Positions 16,998 to 26,591 are shown, counted from the first letter of the stretch. The stretch: 64,000 bases of DNA from Ravibacter sp964562455 (GCA_964562455.1 CAZLTN010000019.1:6769-70768); one strand, 5' to 3'. The notes: a model not told the origin generated them from the letters alone. A program made the numbers and translations.

Positions 16998-17969
16998 ATG
17001 AAACAGCTCCTTACCGTTATAACCATGGCGCTTGTGTGCTCTTGCGGCGAAATCGGCAGGCAGGCTCCTGAAACCCAGGCATTAATGCTATCGGCAGACG
17101 GCAGGTATATCGTGCGCAACTACAGTGTCTTGTTTGTCAATATGTATGAAAAAAAGGGTAATTCTACTTTCCGCAGCGGATTCACTACGCATTACCTGGA
17201 AAAATACGATGCGCAAACCGGGGCGCTCGTCAGTCAAAGCCCTAAAATAAAAAAGAACATCACTCCCATTTTTGTTTCGGGTAAGCTGGTATGGCTCAAA
17301 GAACTTAATCCTGACAGCAGGGAATTCGATCTGCTGGCAGTAAGCCTCGACGATTTCCGGGAGGTGTTGACTCCCGAAAAAATAAAGGCTGTTAATCATG
17401 GTCTGCGACTTGTTCCCCACCAGGCATTCCGAATGAAATCAGACAAATCTCAGATTGTGCTGAAGGGGAACGATGCCAGGCATTATAAAATAGATGAACA
17501 AACCGGTACGGCACAATTGGTAGACACCAAAGAAACCGAACACGCCGCGCCCGATTTTTCGGGCAGTAATTGGACAACACCTGTCCGACGATATGATTTC
17601 AAAGGAAGTGACAGAAGATACCTGGTTGCACAAACCAAACAGGGCGATATGCGGTCGACCGATGATTTTATCCAACCCGAAGTGTTGGGCACCCGGGAAA
17701 GTGGCAGCTTCCGGCCTCTCTCTGTTGACGGATCGTGGTTTGTCCTTTCCAAAACCACAACAGACAACAATGGCTTTTTCCAGATAACGGCTGTTGATAC
17801 CACCACACTTGAAACCCGATGGAGCACAGCAATGGATTTCAGCCCTTTGCCAACTGAAAGGAAACTGGCCAACGCTGCTATCGCCGGAAACGGCTTATTG
17901 GCTATCGGCAAAAAATCGATGGGAATGCTGGATACCAGAAATGGAAAATGGGTCTGGAAATATAATTGA
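16998..17969 (+). CDS. Lipoprotein with possible beta-propeller fold, function unknown
   Basis: About 323 residues. The ATG at 16998 gives a lipoprotein signal (MKQLLTVITMALVCSC, modified Cys16); the longer reading from 16950 would overlap the SDR gene and place the signal internally. The body has repeated strand-turn segments such as YIVRNYSVLFVNMYEK and WSTAMDFSPLPTERKL, ending in MGMLDTRNGKWVWKYN, which resembles PQQ/WD-type propeller blades. It follows the SDR gene by 40 bp, so it could be co-transcribed, but nothing links it to catabolism. The family was not recognised. Confidence 0.7.
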   Translation: MKQLLTVITMALVCSCGEIGRQAPETQALMLSADGRYIVRNYSVLFVNMYEKKGNSTFRSGFTTHYLEKYDAQTGALVSQSPKIKKNITPIFVSGKLVWLKELNPDSREFDLLAVSLDDFREVLTPEKIKAVNHGLRLVPHQAFRMKSDKSQIVLKGNDARHYKIDEQTGTAQLVDTKETEHAAPDFSGSNWTTPVRRYDFKGSDRRYLVAQTKQGDMRSTDDFIQPEVLGTRESGSFRPLSVDGSWFVLSKTTTDNNGFFQITAVDTTTLETRWSTAMDFSPLPTERKLANAAIAGNGLLAIGKKSMGMLDTRNGKWVWKYN

Positions 17970-17986
17970 TGATCAGCTCTTCCCCG

Positions 17987-19639
17987 TCATTCGGCTTTCA
18001 CCTTCACATCCCTGAACATAAACGGGTTATCGCTGACTCTTAGCGATTTACCGCTGGCGGTTGTCACATTCCGGAGAATTACTTCCTTCGTTTTAACATA
18101 AGGAAACTTCTCCTGGTAGGTCCCGTCCGTCATCTGCGGGTTGAAATTTGCAAAAATAGCCGGCCCCTGGTAGTTTTCAGGGTGCTGCGAGTCGTCGATA
18201 CGAAGATTTTCAATGGTGATCTTTTCGGGCATATAACAGGTATATCCGAAATCGTGCAGGCCTGAATAGGAACCGTTAATAAGCGCAGCGGTGACCGGCT
18301 TACCGCCTGCAGGCACAAAGATACAGTTTCGGATGACCAGCTCTCCCTGCCAGGTGCTGCCGTAGTCGGAGCGCAGGTTGACAAAGCTCCTACCCCGGAT
18401 AGTAGAATTTTCTATCGTCAGTATCCCGCTGCCGATAGCATTGATCCCCATGTGTCCCAGGGTAGAGTTACGGATGGTGGCATTGGCAACCCCCTGGTGG
18501 GCATCAAACCGGGAAAGAACACAATTATCATAAAGAAGGTTTTTGCAGAAATTCGAACCCAGGATCCCCCAATACGTATTGTCATTGATATCGTTGGTCT
18601 GGCTGCAATTCACGAAAGAAACGTTAAGCGCACGATTAACGGAAAGGTCGTAAGTTCCCATAGAAACCGGCTTTCCTGCCGCACCGATTGTGTTGTAGGT
18701 CTTGTGCCCGGTCAGAACCGTATTTTTTACAGTGACGTACGAGCAGTCGCCTATGCTGATAAAGCCGCCATACGGAGCGCCGTGGTCCCCTTCACCGGTA
18801 ATGCGGTGCTCAAGCCCTTCCAGCATAACATTGGAACGCCTGATGGCGATGTTCCGGCTATAATAGGTATATTTTGACTCCGCTTTGTTGGCTATAGTCG
18901 TGAAACGCCCCCCGGTAATCTTCAGTGGATTCTCGTCAATGGGAAGCGCTGTAGCCTCGGTAATCCGGTCGAAATCCCAGATAATCGGGGCGTTCATATC
19001 GACGTTCCCGTTTTTATCAACGACAAAGATATCGGTCTGGGAAGATCCGTTATTCTGGTTGAGCCCAAACCGGATGTATTGCTTAACATGTGAATTGGTG
19101 ACCGTAACCAGGCAAGGTCCCGGCAATGACACGTCTATTTTTTCCTGGTTTCTTTTAAGCGAAGATATCGCCTCCAGTTTGAACGGCTTAAGGTTGGAGC
19201 TGACCGTAAAGACCGACGCATTGCGGTTTTGCACTTCGGTATCGTCAATAATAAACGCTGCTTTCCCGAAATCGGTATCGGTCCGGATTATCGCCGTACG
19301 CTCCTTGCCCCCGATGTAATAGGTAGCCTTGTCATCGGCTTTCACCCGAAGCCCGTGGAGGTTGGCAAACGCATGCGTAGCGGCAATGGCATCCATATCG
19401 TCGGTTTTCCCATCGCCCTTTGTACCGAAATCGCTGTAGCGGACCACCCCGGCAGCTTTAAATTTTGCCGCATCCTTTGGCGAAACATTTACATGCAATT
19501 CCCCGTTTTCATTGGATAACACCTGGGTTTTCTTCCCCTCTGACGTTATAACGACGTTTTCAGACTGGCTTTTACGCTGCCCCTGTGTCGCTGATACACA
19601 GGCTAAAGAAAGTAACAAAAGGAGTTTATACCTGGTCAT
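17987..19639 (-). CDS. Secreted right-handed beta-helix protein (pectate-lyase-3 type)
   Basis: 550 residues from the ATG at 19639, which begins a clean signal peptide (MTRYKLLLLLSLACVSATQG); an upstream start at 19693 would bury it. After about 65 residues comes the block VVRYSDFGTKGDGKTDDMDA, the hallmark N-terminal motif of pectate lyase superfamily 3 and phage tailspike beta-helices. The rest consists of beta-helix rungs (NATIRNSTLGHMGINAIGSG, LTIENSTIRGRSF, LVIRNCIFVPAGG). It probably binds or cleaves a polysaccharide, but no catalytic residues can be assigned. It is convergent with the lipoprotein gene. Confidence 0.82.
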   Translation of the reverse strand: MTRYKLLLLLSLACVSATQGQRKSQSENVVITSEGKKTQVLSNENGELHVNVSPKDAAKFKAAGVVRYSDFGTKGDGKTDDMDAIAATHAFANLHGLRVKADDKATYYIGGKERTAIIRTDTDFGKAAFIIDDTEVQNRNASVFTVSSNLKPFKLEAISSLKRNQEKIDVSLPGPCLVTVTNSHVKQYIRFGLNQNNGSSQTDIFVVDKNGNVDMNAPIIWDFDRITEATALPIDENPLKITGGRFTTIANKAESKYTYYSRNIAIRRSNVMLEGLEHRITGEGDHGAPYGGFISIGDCSYVTVKNTVLTGHKTYNTIGAAGKPVSMGTYDLSVNRALNVSFVNCSQTNDINDNTYWGILGSNFCKNLLYDNCVLSRFDAHQGVANATIRNSTLGHMGINAIGSGILTIENSTIRGRSFVNLRSDYGSTWQGELVIRNCIFVPAGGKPVTAALINGSYSGLHDFGYTCYMPEKITIENLRIDDSQHPENYQGPAIFANFNPQMTDGTYQEKFPYVKTKEVILRNVTTASGKSLRVSDNPFMFRDVKVKAE

Positions 19640-19970
19640 AAAGGTTAGTTTAGTCGTAATTCTCAGAAAAATCTGCAGGATCATCAGATCCATTGCTGAA
19701 GGTGAAGTTAAATAAAAACTTGTAGTTTCACATAAATCAACAGTCTTAAGGGATCTTTCTTAACCCAAATGTCCTGAGAAAAACTGCCAATCATGAAAAA
19801 GTCATCGCCAGCCTGAAGATACTACTCAGTATGGCGGACGTGGCTGTTTCAGTTCTGCTACTCATTCGACTGACCTTCACCGATTATCCGCCACCGTTCG
19901 GCGATAACATCACTCCCTGATCCGGGTTGTCGCTAGCTTTGAGATATTAACCAGATCTCAAAACCGGCTC
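19640..19970. other. 331-bp intergenic region, no firm gene
   Basis: Divergent region between the beta-helix protein and the T9SS cargo gene. A short plus-strand ATG frame at 19831-19920 (about 29 codons, MADVAVSVLLLIRLTF...) lies in a longer open stretch beginning near 19750. It has no recognisable homology or signal, so I do not call it a gene. A -7-like TAGCTTTG lies at 19934-19941. Confidence 0.5.
19934..19941 (+). promoter_or_regulatory. Possible -7 element (TAGCTTTG) of the T9SS cargo gene
   Basis: An exact TAnnTTTG match 29 bp upstream of the start codon at 19971. No good -33 element was found. Confidence 0.4.
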
Positions 19971-21314
19971 ATGAAAAATCGTCTTCTTTCGCTGTCCCTG
20001 CTGTTTTGTTGCCCGGTGGCCTTTGCACAGCTAAGAGTAGAAAACGGGGCATTCATTAAAACCGTCTCTGATATCCGGATTACCCTCGACAATATGGACC
20101 TGGTCGTCAACGGCAATATCGATCAGGCACCGGGCGAAGGCACGTATATTTTTTCCGGGAATGGCGATAATACATTCAGCGGTACAGGCATCCCTACATT
20201 TGACAAGATCGTGCTGTCGAAGTCATCCGGCGGAAAGCTCGTGCTTAACCAGAATTTCCTGGTCGCCTCGGCACTTGATTTTGCTTCAGGGTACCTCGAT
20301 CTGAACAACAGCCTGCTCCAGATAAAGCCGGGTGGTACCATCTCAGGAGAGTCAGGAACGGGGCATATCATCGGATCCGGCAACGGCTACGTATACACTA
20401 CTACCACATTGAATGCACCTGACGCGGCAAACCCGGGCAATCTCGGCGCGGTCATCTCATCGGCGGCCGACCTGGGTGTCGTCACGATCCGTCGCCGGCA
20501 TACAGCCCAAACGGTTTCTGCCGGGATTACGGGAATAAAACGCTACTATGAAATATATCCTGCCAACAATACCGGGCTCAATGCCACGCTCAGGCTCTAC
20601 TATTCCGACAACGAGCTGAACGGTCTGAATGAAAACGCGCTTATTTTGTGGAAAAAAACCGGTGCATGGACTGAAGAAGGATATACGTCAAGGAGCACGG
20701 CTGAAAACTATGTTGAAAAACAAGGTATATCGTCGTTCTCCACATGGACGCTTGCTTCTTCGTCAGGCGCGCTGCCGGTTATGCTGGCTGACTTCCGGGT
20801 CGTGGGTACGGGTCCCGAGGGAATATCCCTGCGCTGGTCTACTACTTCTGAGTCGAACACCCGTGAATTCATTATAGAACGGAGTCTCGATCCCTTGAGC
20901 GGATTTACGGAGATGGGCAACGTACCGGCAGCCAATGCTTCTGAAGGCGCGGTATATCACTTTACCGATCCAGCTCCTGTAAAAGGCCTGGTTTGCTATT
21001 ATCGCCTGAAAATGATAGATGCAGACGATTCCCATGCATTGAGCCGTATTGTTTCGGCGCTGGCGCCGGACGGAGCTTCTTTGTGTATCTACCCTAATCC
21101 GGCGGTATCCTCCGCTACACTTTCTTCGGAAAAAGGTATCAGCAGCGTCGAAATTTTCAATATTGCCGGGAACAGAGTCGGAAGCTTTCAGTATACCGGG
21201 CGTCCTGTCGAAGCGTCGCTGGACATCGAAGCCCTATCCCCGGGGACCTACCTTCTGCGGGTCGTCGACTCACGCGGCATAGCGCGAACTGCCAGGTTGG
21301 TGGTATCACGTTAG
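19971..21314 (+). CDS. T9SS type A sorting-domain cell-surface protein
   Basis: 447 residues. Signal peptide MKNRLLSLSLLFCCPVAFAQ, then a beta-rich region (about 20-260), then a fibronectin/beta-sandwich-like segment seen in many such proteins (LPVMLADFRVVGTGPEGISL, LRWSTTSESNTREFIIERS). The C-terminal sorting domain of about 75 residues begins LCIYPNPAVSSATLSS and contains SVEIFNIAGNRVGSF and LSPGTYLLRVVDSRG. It should cross the outer membrane by the type IX system and be cell-attached or released. The next gene, 40 bp downstream, is also a surface protein. Confidence 0.88.
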   Translation: MKNRLLSLSLLFCCPVAFAQLRVENGAFIKTVSDIRITLDNMDLVVNGNIDQAPGEGTYIFSGNGDNTFSGTGIPTFDKIVLSKSSGGKLVLNQNFLVASALDFASGYLDLNNSLLQIKPGGTISGESGTGHIIGSGNGYVYTTTTLNAPDAANPGNLGAVISSAADLGVVTIRRRHTAQTVSAGITGIKRYYEIYPANNTGLNATLRLYYSDNELNGLNENALILWKKTGAWTEEGYTSRSTAENYVEKQGISSFSTWTLASSSGALPVMLADFRVVGTGPEGISLRWSTTSESNTREFIIERSLDPLSGFTEMGNVPAANASEGAVYHFTDPAPVKGLVCYYRLKMIDADDSHALSRIVSALAPDGASLCIYPNPAVSSATLSSEKGISSVEIFNIAGNRVGSFQYTGRPVEASLDIEALSPGTYLLRVVDSRGIARTARLVVSR

Positions 21315-21354
21315 CAACCGGAGTTTAAAGTCAACATAACATCATTTTACTCGA

Positions 21355-22446
21355 ATGAAAAAGTCTCTAGTTCTCCTGTCCATCTCCGCCCTATGCGCGG
21401 CATCATGGAACGTTTCCGCGCAAAGCGTCGGGATCAGCAATGACGGTTCTGCCCCACATCCGAGCGCCATGCTGGACGTGAAGAGCGATAGCAAGGGAAT
21501 ACTCGTTCCCCGGATGGCTACAAGCAAACGAACCGGTATCGCCTCTCCCGCCGAAGGCCTGATGGTATACGATACCGACACGAAAAGCTTCTGGCACATC
21601 AAATCAGGCGCCTGGACGGAAATCGGCGGGCTGAAGCTGCCCTACAACGAATCAGTCGCAGCCAGTGGTAATGCGATGCTTATTACCAACGGGTATATTT
21701 CCGGGAACGCGATCGTCGGGCAGGCCTTCGGAGGTGCGGGAATTTCGGGCTATTCGGAAACCGGGGCCGGAGGCTTGTTCAGCAGCCAGAGCGGGCCGGG
21801 GATACGTACTGTCGGGAGCGGGGCCGAAATCAATGGAAAAGTAAAAATTGCCGACGGGACGCAGGGAACCGACCGGGTTTTGACCAGCGATGCCGCCGGG
21901 ATTGCGAGCTGGAAACCACTTCCAACCGCCAAAACTGCCATGACGTCACTTTTTGACATCAATAACGATACCTACATTACAGTCCCGGCGTCTACGCATA
22001 TGGTGCTTCCTTTTGTCGCCAACCCAGCCACGCCGGCATATGCCGGTTACGGCTACGATGCCGGTGCGAACTTCAATCATACCACCCACGAGTACACCGT
22101 TCCTTCCGATGGCCTGTACAGGGTAAGTTTCAAGCTGGTTCTGAAAGGACAGGTAACACCTGCCGCCTTCACATCCGGGTCTTATTTTTACCCGTCGCTC
22201 TCAAAAGTCACTCCCGGGGAAACGCCTGATGCCTTCGATTACATCTTCAGATCGTGGGCCTTTGAATATAAGGCCGGCGACTCGTTTCCTGTCATGCTGA
22301 CCGGAGAAGCCAGTACCTACTTCAAGGCCGGTACGAGCCTGAAATTTCTGCTCTACCACCTGGTAAACAGCTCTTCCGATACACATCCCTCAATACAACT
22401 GCTCGGCGGACGGTATTCTTTCTTTTCAGTGGTAAAGGTAGAATAA
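21355..22446 (+). CDS. Secreted surface protein with C-terminal C1q/TNF-like domain
   Basis: 363 residues. Signal peptide (MKKSLVLLSISALCAASWNVSAQ), then the block VGISNDGSAPHPSAMLDVKS and GILVPRMATSKRTGI, a repeat-like head common in Bacteroidota surface and tail-fibre-like proteins. The last ~140 residues (from SLFDINNDTYITVPASTHMV) end in a jelly-roll pattern, with the YTVPSDGLYRVSFKLVLKG core of C1q-like domains and the end SFFSVVKVE. Such domains usually trimerise and mediate adhesion or glycan binding. It is downstream of a T9SS cargo gene and convergent with rhaT, 8 bp away. Confidence 0.75.
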   Translation: MKKSLVLLSISALCAASWNVSAQSVGISNDGSAPHPSAMLDVKSDSKGILVPRMATSKRTGIASPAEGLMVYDTDTKSFWHIKSGAWTEIGGLKLPYNESVAASGNAMLITNGYISGNAIVGQAFGGAGISGYSETGAGGLFSSQSGPGIRTVGSGAEINGKVKIADGTQGTDRVLTSDAAGIASWKPLPTAKTAMTSLFDINNDTYITVPASTHMVLPFVANPATPAYAGYGYDAGANFNHTTHEYTVPSDGLYRVSFKLVLKGQVTPAAFTSGSYFYPSLSKVTPGETPDAFDYIFRSWAFEYKAGDSFPVMLTGEASTYFKAGTSLKFLLYHLVNSSSDTHPSIQLLGGRYSFFSVVKVE

Positions 22447-22454
22447 GAAAGACG

Positions 22455-23498
22455 CTACGCAGCGGCAGTGTAATTCCCCCATCCTATCAACACGATCGAT
22501 GCTATGAGAAGGAGAATTCCCGCTGCCAGCCAGATCATGGTTTTACGACCTACGCCCTGCCATTCCTTCAGCCAAAGCCCCCAGAGGTTGCTGAACAGGA
22601 CGATAGACGACAAGTGGATACACCAACTGGCAAATTCGTAGCCTTGCATCTTGGTAGCTCCCATCCCGTAAAAAAAGTACTGCAGGTACCACATCACGCC
22701 GGCAAGGATCGCCAGGAGATAGTTTCTGCCGAGCATTTTGATCTTCCGGTTAAAGAGATTGGAAAGCATATCGTTCCCCCGGCTCTTTATGGCTACATAA
22801 ACCAGGTTGGTGGTAAAGCCGCCTCCCAAAGCGATTACAAAAATGGGGATATTCATAAAAATCTCTACCGTACCCGAAGCAACCGCCGCTTTGGCAATAG
22901 GCTCTCCGAACATGATGGCAATGGCCATACAGGCGCTCATAATCCCGCCCAGTGTAGCAATGATAAGACCTTTCATCAATGAAAATTCTCCCTTGCTTTC
23001 TTCACTGCGCTGCGCGTTCCAGGCCTTTTCCTTCAGATGGCCGGCTACGCCGCAGCAAATAATACCAAGGATGCTGATAACCAGCCCACCGGTTACAACC
23101 ATACCCGATGGTGTAAAGAGCAAATTCCCCAGGCTGTCGTTCATGGCCGCAGGGACAATCGTGCCGACAACAGAACAAACTCCGAGCGAAATGGATTGTC
23201 CGAGCGCAAGCCCCATGTAACGTATGCCCAGCCCGGCAAATAACCCGCCAAAACCCCACAGCGCACCGAAAAGGTAGGTGTAAAAGAGCGAAGATGAGGA
23301 GGTGGAGCTGTAAATATCCCAGGCTTTGTCGGTAACGAACCAGCAGCCTATGGCGGGCATTACGACCCAGGCTACAAATCCCAGCAGGATCCAGTAGGTT
23401 TCCCAGGCCCATTTTTTGATTTTGTACGTAGGTACATAAAAGCTGGCCGATGAAAAGCCGCCGATTGTATGGAGAATGATCCCCAGTATTTGCTCCAT
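22455..23498 (-). CDS. rhaT: L-rhamnose/proton symporter RhaT
   Basis: A 347-residue inner-membrane carrier of the RhaT family (10 predicted helices, E. coli RhaT 344). Family features include the N-terminus ILGIILHTIGGFSSASFYVP with YKIKKWAWETYWILLG, and WGFGGLFAGLGIRYMGLALG. The final helices (GRKTMIWLAAGILLLIASIV) complete the fold. It lies 125 bp downstream of the rhamnose mutarotase, the last gene of the minus-strand locus beginning with the sigma factor at 35382. It should import L-rhamnose or a similar 6-deoxy-hexose from the periplasm. No rhaA/B/D genes are in the window. Confidence 0.93.
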   Translation of the reverse strand: MEQILGIILHTIGGFSSASFYVPTYKIKKWAWETYWILLGFVAWVVMPAIGCWFVTDKAWDIYSSTSSSSLFYTYLFGALWGFGGLFAGLGIRYMGLALGQSISLGVCSVVGTIVPAAMNDSLGNLLFTPSGMVVTGGLVISILGIICCGVAGHLKEKAWNAQRSEESKGEFSLMKGLIIATLGGIMSACMAIAIMFGEPIAKAAVASGTVEIFMNIPIFVIALGGGFTTNLVYVAIKSRGNDMLSNLFNRKIKMLGRNYLLAILAGVMWYLQYFFYGMGATKMQGYEFASWCIHLSSIVLFSNLWGLWLKEWQGVGRKTMIWLAAGILLLIASIVLIGWGNYTAAA

Positions 23499-23623
23499 AA
23501 ATGTTCTTTTTACCCGAAAAGGCGTCGGGTCAGGTTTAAGATAGTTTCACTCCGGGGACTGTAACACCCCGTCGATATCTCCATAAAGCACCCCTGTACG
23601 CCTGACATACTGTGCCCGGCGCC

Positions 23624-23944
23624 CTACTCCAGGTAAAAAACCTGCCGAAGCTCTTCTTCCCAGCCTTTTTTGTCTCCCGGTGCGGCGACTTCAAGCGCTT
23701 CGGTCATGTATTCCCACCATTTGTGACAAACAGGCGATTGGGCCAGGGCTTCAAGTTGATCCGGATCCGCGATCTCCATATAGCAGAACAGATAACGGGT
23801 GGAAGGGTGAAGAAAAATGGAATAGTTGCTGATTCCGTGCGACTTTATCTCTTCTTCCAGCTCTTTCCAGATCGGGTTATGGCGCCTTTCATATTCGCCG
23901 GCCATTCCCTCTTTTGCCTGGATGACAAATGCTTTCCTGATCAT
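23624..23944 (-). CDS. rhaM: L-rhamnose mutarotase
   Basis: 106 residues from the ATG at 23944 (E. coli RhaM 104); the longer reading from 23995 adds an unrelated N-terminus. It interconverts alpha and beta anomers of L-rhamnose in the cytoplasm. The active-site His is in EYERRHNPIWKELEEE, and the C-terminal CHKWWEYMTEAL matches the conserved W-W motif. It lies 47 bp after the ceramidase-like gene and before rhaT, so mutarotase and symporter would be made together. Some family members act on other sugars. Confidence 0.93.
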   Translation of the reverse strand: MIRKAFVIQAKEGMAGEYERRHNPIWKELEEEIKSHGISNYSIFLHPSTRYLFCYMEIADPDQLEALAQSPVCHKWWEYMTEALEVAAPGDKKGWEEELRQVFYLE

Positions 23945-23991
23945 AGTTTTTGTTGTTTGTATGCTTTCTCCAAATAACGCTCCTTTTAGGT

Positions 23992-25410
23992 TCAATTACC
24001 AATTAATACGAAGCGAATGGCTTTCATCAGAATCGCTTCTGCCGAAGGTCCAACCAACGATTTATCCGGCTGTGTTTCATAGCCTCCTTCCTCATACGAC
24101 TTTTCAGTTCCGATATAAAACGGCCCCAGATCCCCATATGCGGCAGTACAGAGATGCTTTCCGGGTAAAAGCTCCTGGGCGGCCAACTGATATTCTACGA
24201 AAAGCTCACCCGGAAGAAACAGCATCCCAACTTCTTTCAGTTGCAGCGCCGATACCATAGGGTGCATACCGTTTTTTACACGAAGAATCCAGGCAAAATG
24301 CCTTGCCAGATAGTATTTCTCCAGATCAGGCACTTTATCGTCTGCAAGCTTACGGCATATTTCATGCTCATCCAGGCCATCTCTTAAAGGCAATTTTACC
24401 GGGACACTTGTCCATTTTATATCGTCGGGCTTCACCGGGAAAAGAGTGGTTTCATGCCAGGCTTTAGCCATTGCTTTTTCTATCCTTTCCGCCAGAACAG
24501 CTCGCATAGGCCCGGAGCCGTCATTATATTTTCCTGCCGCAATGTTGCCGCCGGCTCCGTTAAAATGGATATGCGCCAAACCTCCTGAATCTCTTTCACG
24601 GGCGGTACGGGCCAGGCCAATAAAATCAGCACTTACTTCTCCCCTGCCATAATAACTCATCGGATGTGTGGCATAAAAAGTCAGAACGGCCAGCGGCATT
24701 TTCTTATTCCAGAATGAAACAGCTTTCAACAGAGGATCTATCGTTCCCTCCGGCGCTTCAATTGCTGCTTTGTCAGAGGTCCTGCTATTGCGGATAACCG
24801 ACACCTTTCCATCCTTGCCGAGAATCCTCCTATTGGATGCCACTTTCTCAACAATCGCTTCTCCGAATCCTATATGCGTGACCACTGTCGCATTCCTGAC
24901 TGCCTTCTCAACTGCCAGAGAGGTATTCCTGATCACCCTGTAAAGAAAAGCCGTATCAAAACGTGCCCCGCCAAACCCGTATTCGCGAAGGATCTTTTCA
25001 GTAGTAAAATCGCAGCGCGGAGCATCATGCTGATGGACAACATGAACAGACACCCTTTCTATATCAGTTCCTGCCGCCCTGGCAAGCGCGCTGCGCCACA
25101 TATCCATTCCTTCATTGGCAATCCCTACCCAATCGACGGAGCACAAAACAACAGGTTTTCCTCCCGACAGAATCACAATTCCGCGGGCACTCAGAGAATC
25201 TTCTATTTTGCCGGCATAGGTATTTAAAACCGGGCTTCCGATCGGAGGCGTGGCATCGACGCGAAAGACACCGACTTTCAGCCGTCTGGTCGCTCCGCCT
25301 GCGTGCGTTTCTGTGGGGCTGATGAAATAAAGGCAGCAGCAAACCCATACCAGCGCAGGCTGATATATAGATAATTTCTTACCGTATGTGAACTTTCGTA
25401 AAACAGGCAT
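23992..25410 (-). CDS. Neutral/alkaline ceramidase-like secreted hydrolase (N-terminal domain only)
   Basis: 472 residues with an N-terminal membrane/signal segment (about 17-38) ahead of KVGVFRVDATPPIGSPV, the start of the neutral ceramidase-type domain. Likely metal ligands are His126/His128 (HVVHQHDAPR) and His249 (YATHPMSYYG). Where true neutral ceramidases have the nucleophilic serine motif GDxSPN, this protein has NGAGGNIAAG (about 284-293), so no serine is in place. It also lacks the C-terminal Ig-like domain of full ceramidases (about 650-750 residues). It is probably a metal-dependent hydrolase or phosphoesterase-like enzyme, not necessarily a ceramidase. Its start is 4 bp after the preceding esterase gene. 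Confidence 0.8.
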   Translation of the reverse strand: MPVLRKFTYGKKLSIYQPALVWVCCCLYFISPTETHAGGATRRLKVGVFRVDATPPIGSPVLNTYAGKIEDSLSARGIVILSGGKPVVLCSVDWVGIANEGMDMWRSALARAAGTDIERVSVHVVHQHDAPRCDFTTEKILREYGFGGARFDTAFLYRVIRNTSLAVEKAVRNATVVTHIGFGEAIVEKVASNRRILGKDGKVSVIRNSRTSDKAAIEAPEGTIDPLLKAVSFWNKKMPLAVLTFYATHPMSYYGRGEVSADFIGLARTARERDSGGLAHIHFNGAGGNIAAGKYNDGSGPMRAVLAERIEKAMAKAWHETTLFPVKPDDIKWTSVPVKLPLRDGLDEHEICRKLADDKVPDLEKYYLARHFAWILRVKNGMHPMVSALQLKEVGMLFLPGELFVEYQLAAQELLPGKHLCTAAYGDLGPFYIGTEKSYEEGGYETQPDKSLVGPSAEAILMKAIRFVLIGN

Positions 25411-25414
25411 AAAT

Positions 25415-26575
25415 TCAATCTTTTCTCACCGAAGGGTTATGCACCAGTACATAGTCGATAAACCGGTAAGCATCTTCCCTGGTTTCAGTCGGGAAGTCAT
25501 GGGTTGCAACAGGATACCGGACCCGGATGTTCTTTTCCGCATCAAACAAACGGTACACTGCCGAAGCGTTGGCAATTCCCTTACGTACACCCTCAACGTT
25601 GCAGTTCGCGTCATGAATAGGAGAATTTGAGAAAAAATACCTGGGAGCCAGCACGGCGATAACGTCATCGAAATCATAGGGAAATCGCTCCGCTTTCAAC
25701 CCGTACTTTGTCAGCGCCAGTGGTACATAACGCTCCTGTGCCCGCCCCCAGAGACGGCTTCCGTATTTCTTTCTCATCTCTTCATTATAGTTATCCTTGT
25801 AGAGATTAAGCGTCCATCCGCAGCTTGAAACAATTACCTTCATTCTTGCATCAAAAACCGCTGCATACATCGCACTATGACCACCCAAAGAATGCCCGAT
25901 TACACCGATTCTTTCAGGATCGACCTCTTTTCTGGATTGAAGAAAGTCCACGCACCGGATATGATTGAAAATACCCTTCATTATACCTGACTCATACCGG
26001 TCGTTTTTAAAATCATAGTTTACCTGGTCTCCAAAGCCCGGGTAATCGGGAGCGATCACGACATACCCCCGTTCGGCAAGTTCTTTGCCATACGCGAGAT
26101 TTGCGCGGCTACGCAGATAAGATCCTTCGCCATCGACACTTTTTTTGCCTGCTAAATCCGTTTCGTGCAGTGCCAGCATAGCCGGTAATTTTTCATTCGG
26201 CTTTCTGCTTTTAGGGATATAGAGATAAGCCGTGACCGATTCGCCCGATGCTACTGTAAATTGTATGTTATACCGGGTATAATGCATTGTTACCAGGCTA
26301 TCTTTCACACTCGTATTGAACAAGGGGAATTCTTCAGAATCGTCTTTAAACGGCGGTATTGTCGGTATTGGAGGCAATTTGCCAAAGAGTGCCTGCAAAC
26401 TATCTTTTATCTGTTCCCTTTTGAGCTCCCATTCAAACAAACTGCTGACCACTTTCTCCTCACACGAATCGTTTTTATACTTAAGTACTCCTGGATAATG
26501 CGGTGGATCAGGATCCGCTTGCTGTGAAATACCGTAAGACGGTACCAAAGCAAATAAAAGAAGCAAATATTTCAT
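25415..26575 (-). CDS. Secreted alpha/beta hydrolase (acetyl-xylan-esterase/dienelactone-hydrolase type)
   Basis: 386 residues with a signal peptide (MKYLLLLFALVPSYGISQ). The hydrolase core has the oxyanion region LPAMLALHETDLAG, GYVVIAPDYPGFGDQ, the nucleophile elbow GHSLGGHSA, and the catalytic His in YPVATHDFPTETRED. About 100 residues precede the core, as in the AXE1-like periplasmic esterases. It likely removes acyl groups from a carbohydrate or lipid. It is packed tightly between the PhoD-like gene (16 bp) and the ceramidase-like gene (4 bp), so it belongs to the same operon. Confidence 0.88.
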   Translation of the reverse strand: MKYLLLLFALVPSYGISQQADPDPPHYPGVLKYKNDSCEEKVVSSLFEWELKREQIKDSLQALFGKLPPIPTIPPFKDDSEEFPLFNTSVKDSLVTMHYTRYNIQFTVASGESVTAYLYIPKSRKPNEKLPAMLALHETDLAGKKSVDGEGSYLRSRANLAYGKELAERGYVVIAPDYPGFGDQVNYDFKNDRYESGIMKGIFNHIRCVDFLQSRKEVDPERIGVIGHSLGGHSAMYAAVFDARMKVIVSSCGWTLNLYKDNYNEEMRKKYGSRLWGRAQERYVPLALTKYGLKAERFPYDFDDVIAVLAPRYFFSNSPIHDANCNVEGVRKGIANASAVYRLFDAEKNIRVRYPVATHDFPTETREDAYRFIDYVLVHNPSVRKD

Positions 26576-26591
26576 AAAAGCTATTTACAGT

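Noticed and set aside
19831..19920. Short plus-strand ORF (MADVAVSVLL...)
   Set aside because: Only about 29 codons, no recognisable homology, no signal and no ribosome-site context.
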